64,000 nt of DNA. It comes from an uncultured Lachnoclostridium sp. GTDB taxonomy: Bacteria; Bacillota; Clostridia; Lachnospirales; Lachnospiraceae. How positions within the stretch are numbered: position 1 is the stretch's first letter; each line of letters opens with the position of its first letter. A program made the position numbers and the translations under genes. The notes below the pieces were generated by a model. That model was not told the origin of the DNA, did not search any database, and worked only from the letters and a program-made list of their open reading frames with translations. Location: positions 62,001 to 126,000 of the forward strand of contig CAMMSL010000004.1 in NCBI GenBank assembly GCA_946499505.1. Direction: 5' to 3'. Below, one piece after another: positions 1 through 8,354 of the stretch.

Positions 1-658
1 GGAGATTGGCCGGCCGCTGTATGACAGCCTGCAGGCAGCAGACAGGGAGCCTTTCGAGATTCTTCTTGCTCATGGGGGAGATGACAGGCATATCCCGATC
101 GACCGTCAGAAGCTGGAAAGATCCGGATTTGATTATGTGGCTCTGGGGCATATTCATAAACCTCAGGTTATGAGAAAAGATCAGATCGTTTATTCGGGCG
201 CTCTGGAACCGATCGATAAAAATGATACAGGAAGACACGGTTATGTGAGGGGCGAGATCACAGAGAAAGGCGCCCGGACGCAGTGGGTTCCGTGTGCATG
301 CCGCGAGTATATCCACTTTGAGTCTGCTGTAGGAGTGGAGGATACGACGGGAAGCGTCAAGAAACAGATTGAGAAAAAAATAAATGAATATGGAAATGAA
401 AATATTTACAAAATTATGCTAGTAGGGAAAAGAAATCGAGATGTCTTTCTTGATCCGGAACGGATGAAAGGGGAGAAAAATATCCTCGAGATCATAGACC
501 GGACCAGTCCTGCCTATGATTTTGAAAGGCTGTACGAGGAAAATGAAGACACGATCCTGGGGAGATATATCGGACGGTTCCGCGGATGCAGGGAGGGAAG
601 CGTGGAGTATCAGGCTCTGTGTGAGGGCGTCGAGGCGCTGCTGGGCAGCAGACAGTGA
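1..658 (+). CDS. SbcD/YhaO-like DNA repair metallophosphoesterase, 3' part
   Basis: The reading frame is open from base 2, so the gene starts before the window. The visible 218 residues contain LLAHGG and VALGHIHKPQ, the last two metal-binding histidine motifs of calcineurin-like nucleases of the SbcD/Mre11/YhaO family, followed by a C-terminal capping region. Family members are Mn-dependent exo/endonucleases acting on DNA ends with an SbcC/Rad50-like ATPase. The next gene, 12 bases downstream, encodes exactly such an ATPase, so the two probably form one complex and one operon. YhaO is more likely than true SbcD because the partner resembles YhaN. Confidence 0.85.
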   Translation, partial: EIGRPLYDSLQAADREPFEILLAHGGDDRHIPIDRQKLERSGFDYVALGHIHKPQVMRKDQIVYSGALEPIDKNDTGRHGYVRGEITEKGARTQWVPCACREYIHFESAVGVEDTTGSVKKQIEKKINEYGNENIYKIMLVGKRNRDVFLDPERMKGEKNILEIIDRTSPAYDFERLYEENEDTILGRYIGRFRGCREGSVEYQALCEGVEALLGSRQ

Positions 659-670
659 GGAAAGAGACAC

Positions 671-2287
671 ATGGTAATAACAGAATTATATATCAGGAAT
701 TTCGGAAAGCTGACGGAGCGGCATTTTTATTTAAGAGATGGTGTGCAGGTGATCAGCGGAGAGAATGAGTACGGCAAGACCACGCTGCACGCTTTTATCC
801 GGGCGATGCTCTTCGGACTGGAGAGGGGGCACGGCAGAGCGGCATCGAAGGATGATTTCAGCAGATACGAACCGTGGGACGATCCGGGAAGCTATGCGGG
901 AGTTATGCGGTTCACCTGCGGCGGACGCAGCTTCCGGCTGGAAAGAAATTTTGCCCGCCAGACAAAGCAGGTATCACTGGTATGCGAGGATGACGGAGAA
1001 GAATTGTCGGTAGAGCACGGAGATCTGCAGATGCTGCTTGGAGGCATGACAGCAGAGCTTTTCGACAATACAGTATCTATCGGTCAGCTCAAGGCGGCGC
1101 CAGGTCAGGAACTCTCCGACGCACTGGCAAACTATGCGGCGAATTATTATGAGACAGGTGGAGGCGAATATGATCTGAGCAAGGCTCTAAAAAGTCTTGA
1201 CGAGAAGAAGCGGGCGGTCCGCCGGGAACTCCGTGATGAGGAGGCTGCCGGTGAGACAGAGCGAAAGAAACTCCTGCAGAAAAGCCGCTATCTGGAAGAG
1301 GATATCAGGCGTCTTGACGCGGAATATAAAGAAAAAGAGAGAATGCTGAGAGGGCTGTCTGTTCCGGAACAGACGGACGTCCGAGAAAAAACGGCGCAGA
1401 GAGAGGTGATTGAGCCTGCAGTCGGGAACTGTAAAGGGCAAGGCGGAGGATTTATCATCGGCGGCGTTGCCGGAATGTGTGCAGGCATCCTGCTTTTGCT
1501 ATGGAGTCTGTGGAACCGCCCGGGGACAGGAGGGCTGTCTGCGGTGACGATTCTGACGGTTCTGGTTCCGGTGATGATCACAGTGGCGGGCATATTTCTG
1601 CTGGCAGCGGGATGCGTGAGAAAATTCAAGTCGTGCAGAAATCGATCCGCGGCAGTTGAGGAGCGCCGCCGTCCGGTGGAGAGAACGGAAAAACCGGGAT
1701 CCTCAAATGAGGATAGAAACGTAGAAGAACAGAAACGACTAAAGTGGGAACTGGAGCGGATCCGTTCGGAGATAAGAGAAAAGGAGATCCGGTGTGAAAA
1801 TATAGGAGAACAGTATGCAGAATCCGGGAAAAGTGACAGGCAGCTCAGGTTGGAAGAACAGTGCCGGGCGCTGGATCTTGCCGCTGAGGAATTGCAGAAA
1901 GCGGCACAGGTAACTGCCGGGAGTATGGAGCGAAGTGTGAGCAGGCGGGCGTCGGAAATATTTTCTGCTATTACAGATGGGAAATATCGTTCGCTTGAGA
2001 CGGATCGACAGAGAGGCATTACTGTGTGGGACGGAGAGCGGAGGATTCCAGCTGATCGTCTGAGCCGGGGGACAGTGGAGCAGATTTATTTCTGTATCCG
2101 GATGGCGGCAGCGGAGATCCTGACGGAAGAACCCGTTCCGGTCATCCTGGATGATGTATTTGCATTTTATGATGACAAAAGGCTGGAATCTGTATTAAAA
2201 TGGTTGAGTGAACAGGGAAAGCAGGTTATAATATTTACCTGTCACAGCCGGGAGGAAGAACTCCTGCGCGGACTGACTGTTATATAA
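671..2287 (+). CDS. SbcC/YhaN-like ATPase with internal membrane segments
   Basis: 538 residues. The N-terminus carries an ABC-type Walker A (GENEYGKTT, residues 30-38). A coiled-coil region surrounds two hydrophobic segments (about 257-277 and 287-315). The C-terminal half has the signature LSRGTVEQ (about 463) and Walker B VPVILDDVF (about 490). This is the Rad50/SbcC/YhaN layout, but much shorter than B. subtilis YhaN, with a reduced coiled coil. Known relatives form a nuclease complex with the SbcD/YhaO protein encoded just upstream. The membrane segments between the ATPase halves are as in YhaN and suggest action at the membrane. The exact DNA substrate is not evident. Confidence 0.8.
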   Translation: MVITELYIRNFGKLTERHFYLRDGVQVISGENEYGKTTLHAFIRAMLFGLERGHGRAASKDDFSRYEPWDDPGSYAGVMRFTCGGRSFRLERNFARQTKQVSLVCEDDGEELSVEHGDLQMLLGGMTAELFDNTVSIGQLKAAPGQELSDALANYAANYYETGGGEYDLSKALKSLDEKKRAVRRELRDEEAAGETERKKLLQKSRYLEEDIRRLDAEYKEKERMLRGLSVPEQTDVREKTAQREVIEPAVGNCKGQGGGFIIGGVAGMCAGILLLLWSLWNRPGTGGLSAVTILTVLVPVMITVAGIFLLAAGCVRKFKSCRNRSAAVEERRRPVERTEKPGSSNEDRNVEEQKRLKWELERIRSEIREKEIRCENIGEQYAESGKSDRQLRLEEQCRALDLAAEELQKAAQVTAGSMERSVSRRASEIFSAITDGKYRSLETDRQRGITVWDGERRIPADRLSRGTVEQIYFCIRMAAAEILTEEPVPVILDDVFAFYDDKRLESVLKWLSEQGKQVIIFTCHSREEELLRGLTVI

Positions 2288-2320
2288 TATGAGATAAAGT
2301 ATGAGAAAGAAGAGTTTCAG

Positions 2321-3655
2321 ATGAAGATAAATTTGCCGAGAAAAGTGCTGATGATCATTAATAATCTGCAGCTCCACGGCTACGAGGCATATGCGGTGGG
2401 AGGCTGCGTGCGCGATTCGATCCTGGCACGGAGACCGGAAGACTGGGATATCACGACATCCGCCCGCCCGGAGGAGATCAAGAAACTGTTCCGCAGGACG
2501 GTAGATACGGGAATCGAGCATGGCACAGTCACGGTCCTGCTGGGAAAGGACAGCTATGAAGTGACGACATACCGGATCGATGGAGCTTATGAGGACAGCA
2601 GGCATCCGAAAGAAGTGCATTTTACGAATAAGCTGGAGGAAGACCTGCGCCGGCGGGACTTCACGATCAATGCTATGGCGTATAACGACGAAGTCCGCCT
2701 GGTAGATGCATTCGGAGGAATGCAGGATCTGAACCATCATCTGATCCGGTGTGTGGGGGATCCGAAAGAACGCTTTTCTGAGGATGCCCTGCGGATATTG
2801 AGGGCAGTTCGTTTCTCTGCACAGCTGAATTTCCCAATCGAGCCGAAGACAGCGGAGGCTGTGAGAGAGCTGGCTCCGACCCTGAAAAATATCAGTGCGG
2901 AACGGATTCAGACCGAACTGGTCAAACTGCTTGTATCTCCTCATCCGGAGCGGATCCAGGATGCATTTGAGCTGGGGATTACAAAGGTCATCCTGCCGGA
3001 GTGGGATGCTATGGTCGGGGTAGAGCAGAATACACCTCATCACAAATACGATGTGGCCAGGCATACGCTCTATGCGTTAAAAAATGTGAAACGGGATAAG
3101 ATCCTTCGCCTGACCATGCTGTTTCATGATATGGGAAAACCGGCGGTCAGGACGACGGATGAGAATGGAAGAGATCACTTCAAAGGCCATGCGCTAGTCA
3201 GTGAGGAGATTGCCAGAAAGGTCATGCGCAGGCTGAAATTTGACAACGATACGGTAAAGAAAGTGACCAGACTCGTGTGCTATCATGATTACAGGATGGA
3301 AGCCACGCCGAAAAATGTCCGGCGTGCCATGAACCGGATCGGTGTGGAACTCTTTCCTTATTATCTTGCTGTCAGGATGGCAGATGCCAAAGCACAGAGC
3401 CCGTACCGCAGAAGAGAGAAGATTGAAAATATCATCGCTGTGAGAGAGCTGTATCAGGAAATCCTTATCAATGAGGAATGTATCACATTGCGCCAGCTGG
3501 CGGTGAGCGGAAGGGACCTGATGGAGCTGGGAATGCGTCCGGGACGGGAACTTGGCAGTACGCTGAGCGAACTCCTGGAATATGTGATCGATGATCCTGA
3601 GCGCAATACCAAAGAAAATCTCTGTGCTTATGTAAAAGAAAAACTGGATTTGTAA
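2321..3655 (+). CDS. cca: CCA tRNA nucleotidyltransferase
   Basis: 444 residues. Adds or repairs the 3' CCA end of tRNAs. The N-terminal nucleotidyltransferase domain shows GGCVRDS and the DWDITT metal-binding acidic pair. The RRDFTINAMAY motif and the RNA-binding neck/body follow (RILRAVRFSAQL). An HD phosphohydrolase-type domain (LFHDMGKP, about residue 266) lies in the C-terminal half, as in many Firmicute Cca proteins. It begins 33 bases after the YhaN-like gene and may be co-transcribed. The ribosome site before this ATG is only a weak purine run. Confidence 0.95.
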   Translation: MKINLPRKVLMIINNLQLHGYEAYAVGGCVRDSILARRPEDWDITTSARPEEIKKLFRRTVDTGIEHGTVTVLLGKDSYEVTTYRIDGAYEDSRHPKEVHFTNKLEEDLRRRDFTINAMAYNDEVRLVDAFGGMQDLNHHLIRCVGDPKERFSEDALRILRAVRFSAQLNFPIEPKTAEAVRELAPTLKNISAERIQTELVKLLVSPHPERIQDAFELGITKVILPEWDAMVGVEQNTPHHKYDVARHTLYALKNVKRDKILRLTMLFHDMGKPAVRTTDENGRDHFKGHALVSEEIARKVMRRLKFDNDTVKKVTRLVCYHDYRMEATPKNVRRAMNRIGVELFPYYLAVRMADAKAQSPYRRREKIENIIAVRELYQEILINEECITLRQLAVSGRDLMELGMRPGRELGSTLSELLEYVIDDPERNTKENLCAYVKEKLDL

Positions 3656-3664
3656 TCATACTCG

Positions 3665-3720
3665 GGCTGCTCCCGTCATACATTAGAGAGAGTCAGAATA
3701 CGCGGTGACAGGGGGCAGCC
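3665..3720 (+). promoter_or_regulatory. Hairpin that can cover the ribosome site of the CotS-like gene
   Basis: GGCTGCTCCCGTCA (3665-3678) can pair with TGACAGGGGGCAGCC (3706-3720) with one bulge. The right arm contains the GGGGG that serves as Shine-Dalgarno for the ATG at 3721. Translation could therefore be gated by opening of the stem. It could equally be a weak terminator for cca, but there is no U-tract. Confidence 0.45.
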
Positions 3721-4785
3721 ATGAGAGAAGAATACGAACTGGAAGTATTGGATCGTTATGATATAGAAGTAAGGAGCACCCGAAGGATAAGGGGTGCGTT
3801 TTTTTGCGATACAGATGAGGGAACGATGCTGTTGAAAGAGACAAAGATATCCGGACAGCGCGCTCCCTTATTATATATGGTGCTCAGCTGTCTCGAAAGC
3901 CGGGGCAATGTTAAAGTTGACACTCCTGTATTCACGCGGGATGGCGAACTTCTTGTGAATTCACGGGACGGCAGGCGGTATATGCTGAAAAAGTGGTATC
4001 AGGGCCGGGAATGTGATGTCCGGCAGGAGAAAGATGTGCTCCAGGCAGCCCAGACACTGGCTGCACTGCATAATGAACTGGAGCGGATCACGCCGGAAGC
4101 AGTACGATCAGCGGTACAGTCCCAAGATCCGGAATTGCAGTCCACGAACGGGACGATGATCATGCATGTGCCGCTCTTTCCGGCGGGACGGAATCCTGTA
4201 GAAGAGATCCAGCGTCATAACCGGGAGCTGAAAAAAGTGAGAAGTTTTATACGCGGCAGGGTTACAAAAAATGAATTTGAATATCTGTTCCTGGAAAACT
4301 TTGAGAAAATGTATCAACTGGCAGAGCAGGTCCTGGCCAGAATGGAGTGCTCGGGATGCTCGTCCCTTTTTCAGAATGAACTTTCCAGAGGCAGCCTTGC
4401 GCATGGAGAATACAATTATCATAATCTTCTTGTGACAGATTCAGGTATGGCGGTGACAAATTTTGAACGCATGCATGCCGGGATAAGAGTACATGATTTA
4501 TATTATTTTGTTAGAAAAATAATGGAAAAATATATATGGAAACAAAAAACAGGACAAAAAATCCTTGAAGCATATGAAAATACCCGCAGACTCGGCGAGG
4601 ACGAAAAGGAATATGTCGGCCTGCGTCTTGCCTATCCGGAGAAATTCTGGAAAACTGCAAGCAGCTATTATCACTCAAATAAAGCGTGGCTGCCACAGAA
4701 ATACGTGGAAAAACTGGAACTGGCAGTGAAGCAGACGGAAGAAAAACGAGCGTTTTTGGAGAATATTTTTTCCATCAGTATCTAG
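3721..4785 (+). CDS. CotS-family spore coat protein, kinase-like fold
   Basis: 354 residues. Shows the aminoglycoside-phosphotransferase/choline-kinase fold of the CotS family: a catalytic-loop-like SLAHGEYNYHNLL (about 222) and a metal-loop-like TNFERMHAGIRVHDLYYFVRK. CotS-type proteins are found in spore coats of Bacillus and Clostridia; whether they phosphorylate anything is unclear. In a normal catalytic loop the aspartate of HGDxxxxN is present; here it is Glu (HGEYNYHN), which is usual for CotS. The start is preceded by a GC-rich hairpin. Confidence 0.8.
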   Translation: MREEYELEVLDRYDIEVRSTRRIRGAFFCDTDEGTMLLKETKISGQRAPLLYMVLSCLESRGNVKVDTPVFTRDGELLVNSRDGRRYMLKKWYQGRECDVRQEKDVLQAAQTLAALHNELERITPEAVRSAVQSQDPELQSTNGTMIMHVPLFPAGRNPVEEIQRHNRELKKVRSFIRGRVTKNEFEYLFLENFEKMYQLAEQVLARMECSGCSSLFQNELSRGSLAHGEYNYHNLLVTDSGMAVTNFERMHAGIRVHDLYYFVRKIMEKYIWKQKTGQKILEAYENTRRLGEDEKEYVGLRLAYPEKFWKTASSYYHSNKAWLPQKYVEKLELAVKQTEEKRAFLENIFSISI

Positions 4786-4795
4786 CAAAGATTTA

Positions 4796-4824
4796 TTGCT
4801 GTTTCAGCGGAAACATGGTATATT
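4796..4824 (+). promoter_or_regulatory. Sigma-A-like promoter for the phosphoglucomutase gene
   Basis: TTGCTG (4796-4801), 17-base spacer, TATATT (4819-4824). It lies 65 bases before the start codon at 4889. Confidence 0.55.
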
Positions 4825-4888
4825 AGTACTGAATTTATTGTGATTTTTTTATGAAAAAATCAATAGAAAAATGGTAGGAGTGGTAAAA

Positions 4889-6571
4889 ATGTATCAAAAA
4901 GAGTATGAACGCTGGATGGCAGCAGATCTGGAAGATCCGGACCTGAAACCGGAATTATCAAAGATTGAGGGAAATGATGAGGAGATCAAGGAGCGTTTTG
5001 CGGTAGCACTGAAGTTCGGAACTGCCGGACTGCGCGGCGTCCTCGGAGCAGGTACAAACCGCATGAATATCTATGTGGTGCGCCAGGCTACACAGGGGCT
5101 GGCAAACTGGGTAAAGACTCAGGGCGGAACACAGACCGTTGCGATCAGCTATGACAGCCGTATCAAGAGTGATGTATTCGCTAAGACAGCGGCAGGCGTA
5201 CTTGCAGCCAACGGGATCAAAGTAAGGATCTATGATGCACTGATGCCGGTGCCGGCACTCTCGTTTGCGACACGGTACTATAACTGCAATGCAGGTGTCA
5301 TGGTTACAGCATCCCACAATCCTGCAAAATATAACGGATACAAGGCATACGGGCCGGATGGCTGCCAGATGACAGACGATGCCGCTGCGATTGTATATGA
5401 AGAGATCCAGAAGACAGATGTGCTTACTGGTGCGAAATATATGCCTTTTGCACAGGGTGTTGAGGAAGGATTGATCCGCTTTGTAGGCGATGACTGCAAG
5501 AGAGCGCTTTACGATGCTATCGAGTCCCGACAGGTACGTCCGGGCCTCTGCAAGACGGCAGGGCTCAAACTGGTATACAGCCCGCTGAATGGTTCCGGTC
5601 TGATTCCTGTGACACAGGTATTAAAAGATATCGGTATTACAGATATCACGATCGTTCCGGATCAGGAGTACCCGAACGGTTACTTCACAACCTGCAGCTA
5701 TCCGAACCCGGAGATTTTCGCAGCGCTTGAGCAGGGACTTAATCTGGCAAAAGAGACAGGCGCTGACCTGATGCTGGCGACAGATCCGGATGCAGACCGA
5801 GTGGGTATTGCAATGAAATGCCCGGATGGCTCCTATGAGCTGGTAAGCGGAAATGAAGTAGGAGTGCTGCTCCTTGATTATATCTGCGCAGGACGCATTG
5901 AGAAAGGCACGATGCCGGAGAAACCGGTGGCAGTGAAATCCATCGTATCCACTCCGCTTGCAGATGCAGTAGCTGAGAAATACGGTGTAGAACTTCGCAG
6001 CGTCCTGACCGGATTCAAATGGATCGGTGATCAGATCGCACAGCTCGAGGAAGCAGGAGAGGTCGACCGCTTTATCTTCGGATTCGAGGAGAGCTACGGA
6101 TATCTTGCAGGCCCGTATGTGCGTGATAAAGACGCAGTTATCGGCTCTATGCTGATCTGCGAGATGGCTGCTTACTACAGAAGTATCGGAAGTTCTCTGA
6201 AGCAGAGAATGGAAGAAATCTATGCAGAGTACGGCCGTTATCTGAACAAAGTGGACAGCTTCGAATTCCCGGGCTTAAGCGGAATGGACAAGATGGCCGG
6301 TATTATGCAGGGGCTGAGAGATAATCCGCTGACAGAGATTGCCGGATACAAAGTGACATCTGTGACAGATTATCAGAAACCGGAAGAGACAGGCCTTCCG
6401 GCAGCGAATGTATTGATCTATAAACTGGAGAACAATGAGACTGTTATTGTCCGCCCGTCAGGCACAGAACCGAAGATCAAAATCTACTATACAACACTTG
6501 GAAAAGACTTAGCTGAAGCAGAGCAGGAAAAAGAAAAACTGGCGGATGCTCTGAAACCGGTCATGGCATAG
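4889..6571 (+). CDS. pgcA: Phosphoglucomutase/phosphomannomutase
   Basis: 560 residues. Interconverts glucose 1-phosphate and glucose 6-phosphate for glycogen and cell-envelope sugar synthesis. The phosphoserine loop is VTASHNP (about 137-143), the metal loop DPDADRVG and the phosphate-binding loop VRPSGTEPK near the C-terminus. An in-frame ATG at 4871 also exists, but AGGAG at 4876-4880 lies inside that longer version and is correctly spaced (8 bases) for the ATG at 4889. Length matches the PgcA type of alpha-phosphohexomutase. Confidence 0.92.
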   Translation: MYQKEYERWMAADLEDPDLKPELSKIEGNDEEIKERFAVALKFGTAGLRGVLGAGTNRMNIYVVRQATQGLANWVKTQGGTQTVAISYDSRIKSDVFAKTAAGVLAANGIKVRIYDALMPVPALSFATRYYNCNAGVMVTASHNPAKYNGYKAYGPDGCQMTDDAAAIVYEEIQKTDVLTGAKYMPFAQGVEEGLIRFVGDDCKRALYDAIESRQVRPGLCKTAGLKLVYSPLNGSGLIPVTQVLKDIGITDITIVPDQEYPNGYFTTCSYPNPEIFAALEQGLNLAKETGADLMLATDPDADRVGIAMKCPDGSYELVSGNEVGVLLLDYICAGRIEKGTMPEKPVAVKSIVSTPLADAVAEKYGVELRSVLTGFKWIGDQIAQLEEAGEVDRFIFGFEESYGYLAGPYVRDKDAVIGSMLICEMAAYYRSIGSSLKQRMEEIYAEYGRYLNKVDSFEFPGLSGMDKMAGIMQGLRDNPLTEIAGYKVTSVTDYQKPEETGLPAANVLIYKLENNETVIVRPSGTEPKIKIYYTTLGKDLAEAEQEKEKLADALKPVMA

Positions 6572-6600
6572 AATAATACTGTAAAAAACAGTGAAAATTC

Positions 6601-6629
6601 TTGACAAAGCATGGTGAAACCGTTATAAC
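6601..6629 (+). promoter_or_regulatory. Consensus sigma-A promoter of the HU gene
   Basis: TTGACA (6601-6606), 17-base spacer, TATAAC (6624-6629). This is one of the best promoters in the window, as expected for an abundant nucleoid protein. Transcription would start about 90 bases before the ATG, giving a structured leader. Confidence 0.8.
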
Positions 6630-6642
6630 AATACATAAAGGC

Positions 6643-6710
6643 GGAAAATGCGGCTGTTTGGGGCATTTTCCCCTTTAAAAATCAGAATAGAAATTGTATG
6701 TACGTACAAT
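6643..6710 (+). promoter_or_regulatory. Structured HU leader: 9-bp hairpin and a near-palindrome
   Basis: GGAAAATGC (6643-6651) pairs perfectly with GCATTTTCC (6663-6671) and is followed by a weak T-containing tract. A second inverted repeat ATTGTA/TACAAT (6693-6710) sits just before the AGAGGAGG ribosome site. The first hairpin could be an attenuator or a stabilising 5' structure; the second could be an operator. Confidence 0.4.
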
Positions 6711-6729
6711 AAAGAGGAGGAATTAATCC

Positions 6730-7002
6730 ATGAACAAAACAGAATTGATCGCAGCTATTGCAGAGAAAGCAGAAATTTCCAAGAAAGATTCTGAGAAAGC
6801 TCTTAAAGCTTTTGTTGACGTAGTTACAGAACAGCTTAAAAATGATGATAAAGTTCAGCTCGTTGGATTCGGAACATTTGAAGTGAGCAAGAGAGCTGCA
6901 AGAGAGGGAAGAAACCCGCAGACAGGAAAGACAATGAAGATCGCAGCTTGCAAGGCTCCGAAGTTCAAAGCAGGAAAAGCTTTAAAAGACGCTATCAACT
7001 AA
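6730..7002 (+). CDS. hup: HU-family nucleoid DNA-binding protein
   Basis: 90 residues, the standard length. It starts [14 protein letters not shown] and has the DNA-binding arm [14 protein letters not shown] and the C-terminal lysine-rich helix. HU dimers bend DNA and compact the nucleoid. A strong AGAGGAGG ribosome site lies 9 bases upstream and an intrinsic terminator follows at 7034. In Bacillus and Clostridia hup is often near the yabO-spoIIE region, as here. Confidence 0.96.
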   Translation: MNKTELIAAIAEKAEISKKDSEKALKAFVDVVTEQLKNDDKVQLVGFGTFEVSKRAAREGRNPQTGKTMKIAACKAPKFKAGKALKDAIN

Positions 7003-7033
7003 TCTCAGATTGATTATATAGAGAGATAAACAG

Positions 7034-7068
7034 GCACTTACGATGAAAAACATTGTAAGTGCTTATTT
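7034..7068 (+). terminator. Intrinsic terminator of hup
   Basis: GCACTTACGATG (7034-7045) pairs with CATTGTAAGTGC (7051-7062), followed by TTATTTT. Confidence 0.8.
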
Positions 7069-7174
7069 TACGCGATACACCCGGCAAGCGGACGCCATAT
7101 TTTGCTCAAGTGGACATTCGCCGGGCAACGGACAGTGAACGGCGCATGCCGTGAGAAGAGTGTGGTATCGCGTA
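7069..7174 (+). repeat. Structured intergenic repeat, three-way-junction type, copy A
   Basis: An outer stem TACGCGATAC (7069-7078) with GTATCGCGTA (7165-7174) encloses two hairpins: CCCGGC/GCCGGG (7080-7085, 7120-7125) and ACGGC-GCAT-GCCGT (7139-7152). The stretch GCGATA..CCCGG..AGCGGACG and GGACATTCG.CGGGCAACGG recurs at 8772-8881. It lies in the leader of rqcP. It could be a mobile repeat or a leader RNA; function unknown. Confidence 0.6.
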
Positions 7175-7224
7175 ATCAGAAAGAGGAGATTACGCCTCCT
7201 CTATCCGATTAGAAAGGGAGAAAA

Positions 7225-7464
7225 ATGCGGTTAGACAAATTTTTAAAGGTATCCCGGCTGATCAAGCGACGGACCGTGGCAAATGAGGCGTGTGATGCGG
7301 GACGTGTCACGATCAATGAAAAGCCGGCGAAGGCATCGGCACAGGTAAAGCCAGGAGATGTGATCGAGATTCAGTTCGGCACGCGGAATGTGAAGGTAGA
7401 AGTGCTGAAGCTGCAGGATACTACAAAGAAAGAAGAAGCAGCGAATCTGTTCAAATATCTGTAG
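7225..7464 (+). CDS. rqcP: S4-domain RNA-binding protein RqcP/YabO
   Basis: 79 residues forming one S4 domain (MRLDKFLKVSRLIKRRTVANEACDAG..). In B. subtilis the yabO product RqcP stabilises the P-site tRNA in the RqcH-driven ribosome quality control pathway that adds alanine tails to stalled nascent chains. The next genes are yabP, yabQ and divIC in the B. subtilis order, which supports orthology. The GAAAGGGAG ribosome site is well placed. Confidence 0.85.
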   Translation: MRLDKFLKVSRLIKRRTVANEACDAGRVTINEKPAKASAQVKPGDVIEIQFGTRNVKVEVLKLQDTTKKEEAANLFKYL

Positions 7465-7525
7465 CAACAGTTCAGCCATCTGTCCGTCAGTGCGGCTTTG
7501 CGAATGGCGCGGGCTGAACTGTTGC
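7464..7525. repeat. AACAGTTCAG hairpin, copy 1
   Basis: GCAACAGTTCAGCC (7464-7477) is perfectly complementary to GGCTGAACTGTTGC (7512-7525), 14 bp, around a 34-base inner region. The same AACAGTTCAG core forms the stem of the hairpin at 8172-8254, on the other side of yabP-yabQ. There is no T-tract on either side, so it is not an ordinary terminator. Confidence 0.6.
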
Positions 7526-7589
7526 CATCTGTATGCATAATCTGGAACAACCTCTCATATATTTAAAAGCAGAGTGGGAGGGAGCACGG

Positions 7590-7874
7590 ATGGAAGAACA
7601 GCGCATTGCAAAATCGCACAAACTTGTGGTAAATAATAGAAAAACAAGCATGGTGACAGGTGTCCTCGATGTCCTGTCTTTTGACCTGAATGAAATCCTG
7701 CTTGAGACAGAGCAGGGAATGCTCATGGTCAAGGGGACAGATCTTCATGTGAACCGGCTCAGCGTGGAGAAAGGTGAGGTGGATCTGTCTGGAAATATAG
7801 ACAGTATTGCTTATTCCAGCGCCGCGCCGACCGGAAAACAGGCAGAAAATTTCCTGTCGAAACTGTTTAAGTAG
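7590..7874 (+). CDS. yabP: Sporulation protein YabP
   Basis: 94 residues, beta-rich, family YabP/YqfC. Required in B. subtilis for spore development, probably in the mother cell at cortex/coat assembly. An earlier in-frame ATG exists at 7533, but GGGAGGGAG at 7576-7584 points to the ATG at 7590, giving MEEQRIAKSHKLVVNNRK, which matches the family length. Its place between rqcP and yabQ is as in Bacillus. Confidence 0.85.
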   Translation: MEEQRIAKSHKLVVNNRKTSMVTGVLDVLSFDLNEILLETEQGMLMVKGTDLHVNRLSVEKGEVDLSGNIDSIAYSSAAPTGKQAENFLSKLFK

Positions 7875-7882
7875 GGCTGCGT

Positions 7883-8173
7883 ATGATACTGGGGATTGGA
7901 GCGGAAAGCGAAATTTTTCTGTATGCAGGACTGGCTGGCATGTCCGTATTGTGTACATATTATATCCTGATCTACTTCAGGAAGCTGATACCGCACAGTA
8001 ATCTTGCGGCCGGTATAGAGGATGTGATATTCTGGGTCGCTGCAAGTATTTATATTTTCCGGAGAATGTATGAGACAACATACGGGAGTATCCGGTGGTT
8101 TTTTGTGCTCGGCGTATTGTGCGGAGCAGGTATCGGATATCTTTTATTCCGCCTGTTTGGTAAAATATGGTAA
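7883..8173 (+). CDS. yabQ: Spore cortex membrane protein YabQ
   Basis: 96 residues with three hydrophobic segments (about 10-30, 45-60, 70-90). YabQ localises to the forespore outer membrane in B. subtilis and is needed for the cortex. Recognised from size, hydrophobic profile and its position directly after yabP (8-base gap). Sequence alone would leave it as a small membrane protein. Confidence 0.75.
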   Translation: MILGIGAESEIFLYAGLAGMSVLCTYYILIYFRKLIPHSNLAAGIEDVIFWVAASIYIFRRMYETTYGSIRWFFVLGVLCGAGIGYLLFRLFGKIW

Positions 8174-8254
8174 CAGTTCAGTCATGGAGCTGACCAGGAG
8201 AGAAAATCATGCTCGCATGATTTTTCGAGTGGGCTGTTCCATGACTGAACTGTT
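8172..8254. repeat. AACAGTTCAG hairpin, copy 2
   Basis: AACAGTTCAGTCATGGA (8172-8188) pairs perfectly with TCCATGACTGAACTGTT (8238-8254), 17 bp. Inside, AAAATCATGC (8203-8212) pairs with GCATGATTTT (8215-8224). The left arm begins in the yabQ stop codon. Related to the hairpin at 7464-7525. Confidence 0.65.
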
Positions 8255-8276
8255 TGATTAAAATTAAAGAAAAGTC

Positions 8277-8305
8277 TTGAAAAGTACAGGAAAACCAGAT
8301 AAAAT
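8277..8305 (+). promoter_or_regulatory. Sigma-A-like promoter of divIC
   Basis: TTGAAA (8277-8282), 17-base spacer, TAAAAT (8300-8305). It lies 50 bases before the divIC start, between hairpin copy 2 and the gene. Confidence 0.5.
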
Positions 8306-8354
8306 ATTTTAACAATGGGGTATGAAAATATATTAATAAGCAGGGTGAGTATAC

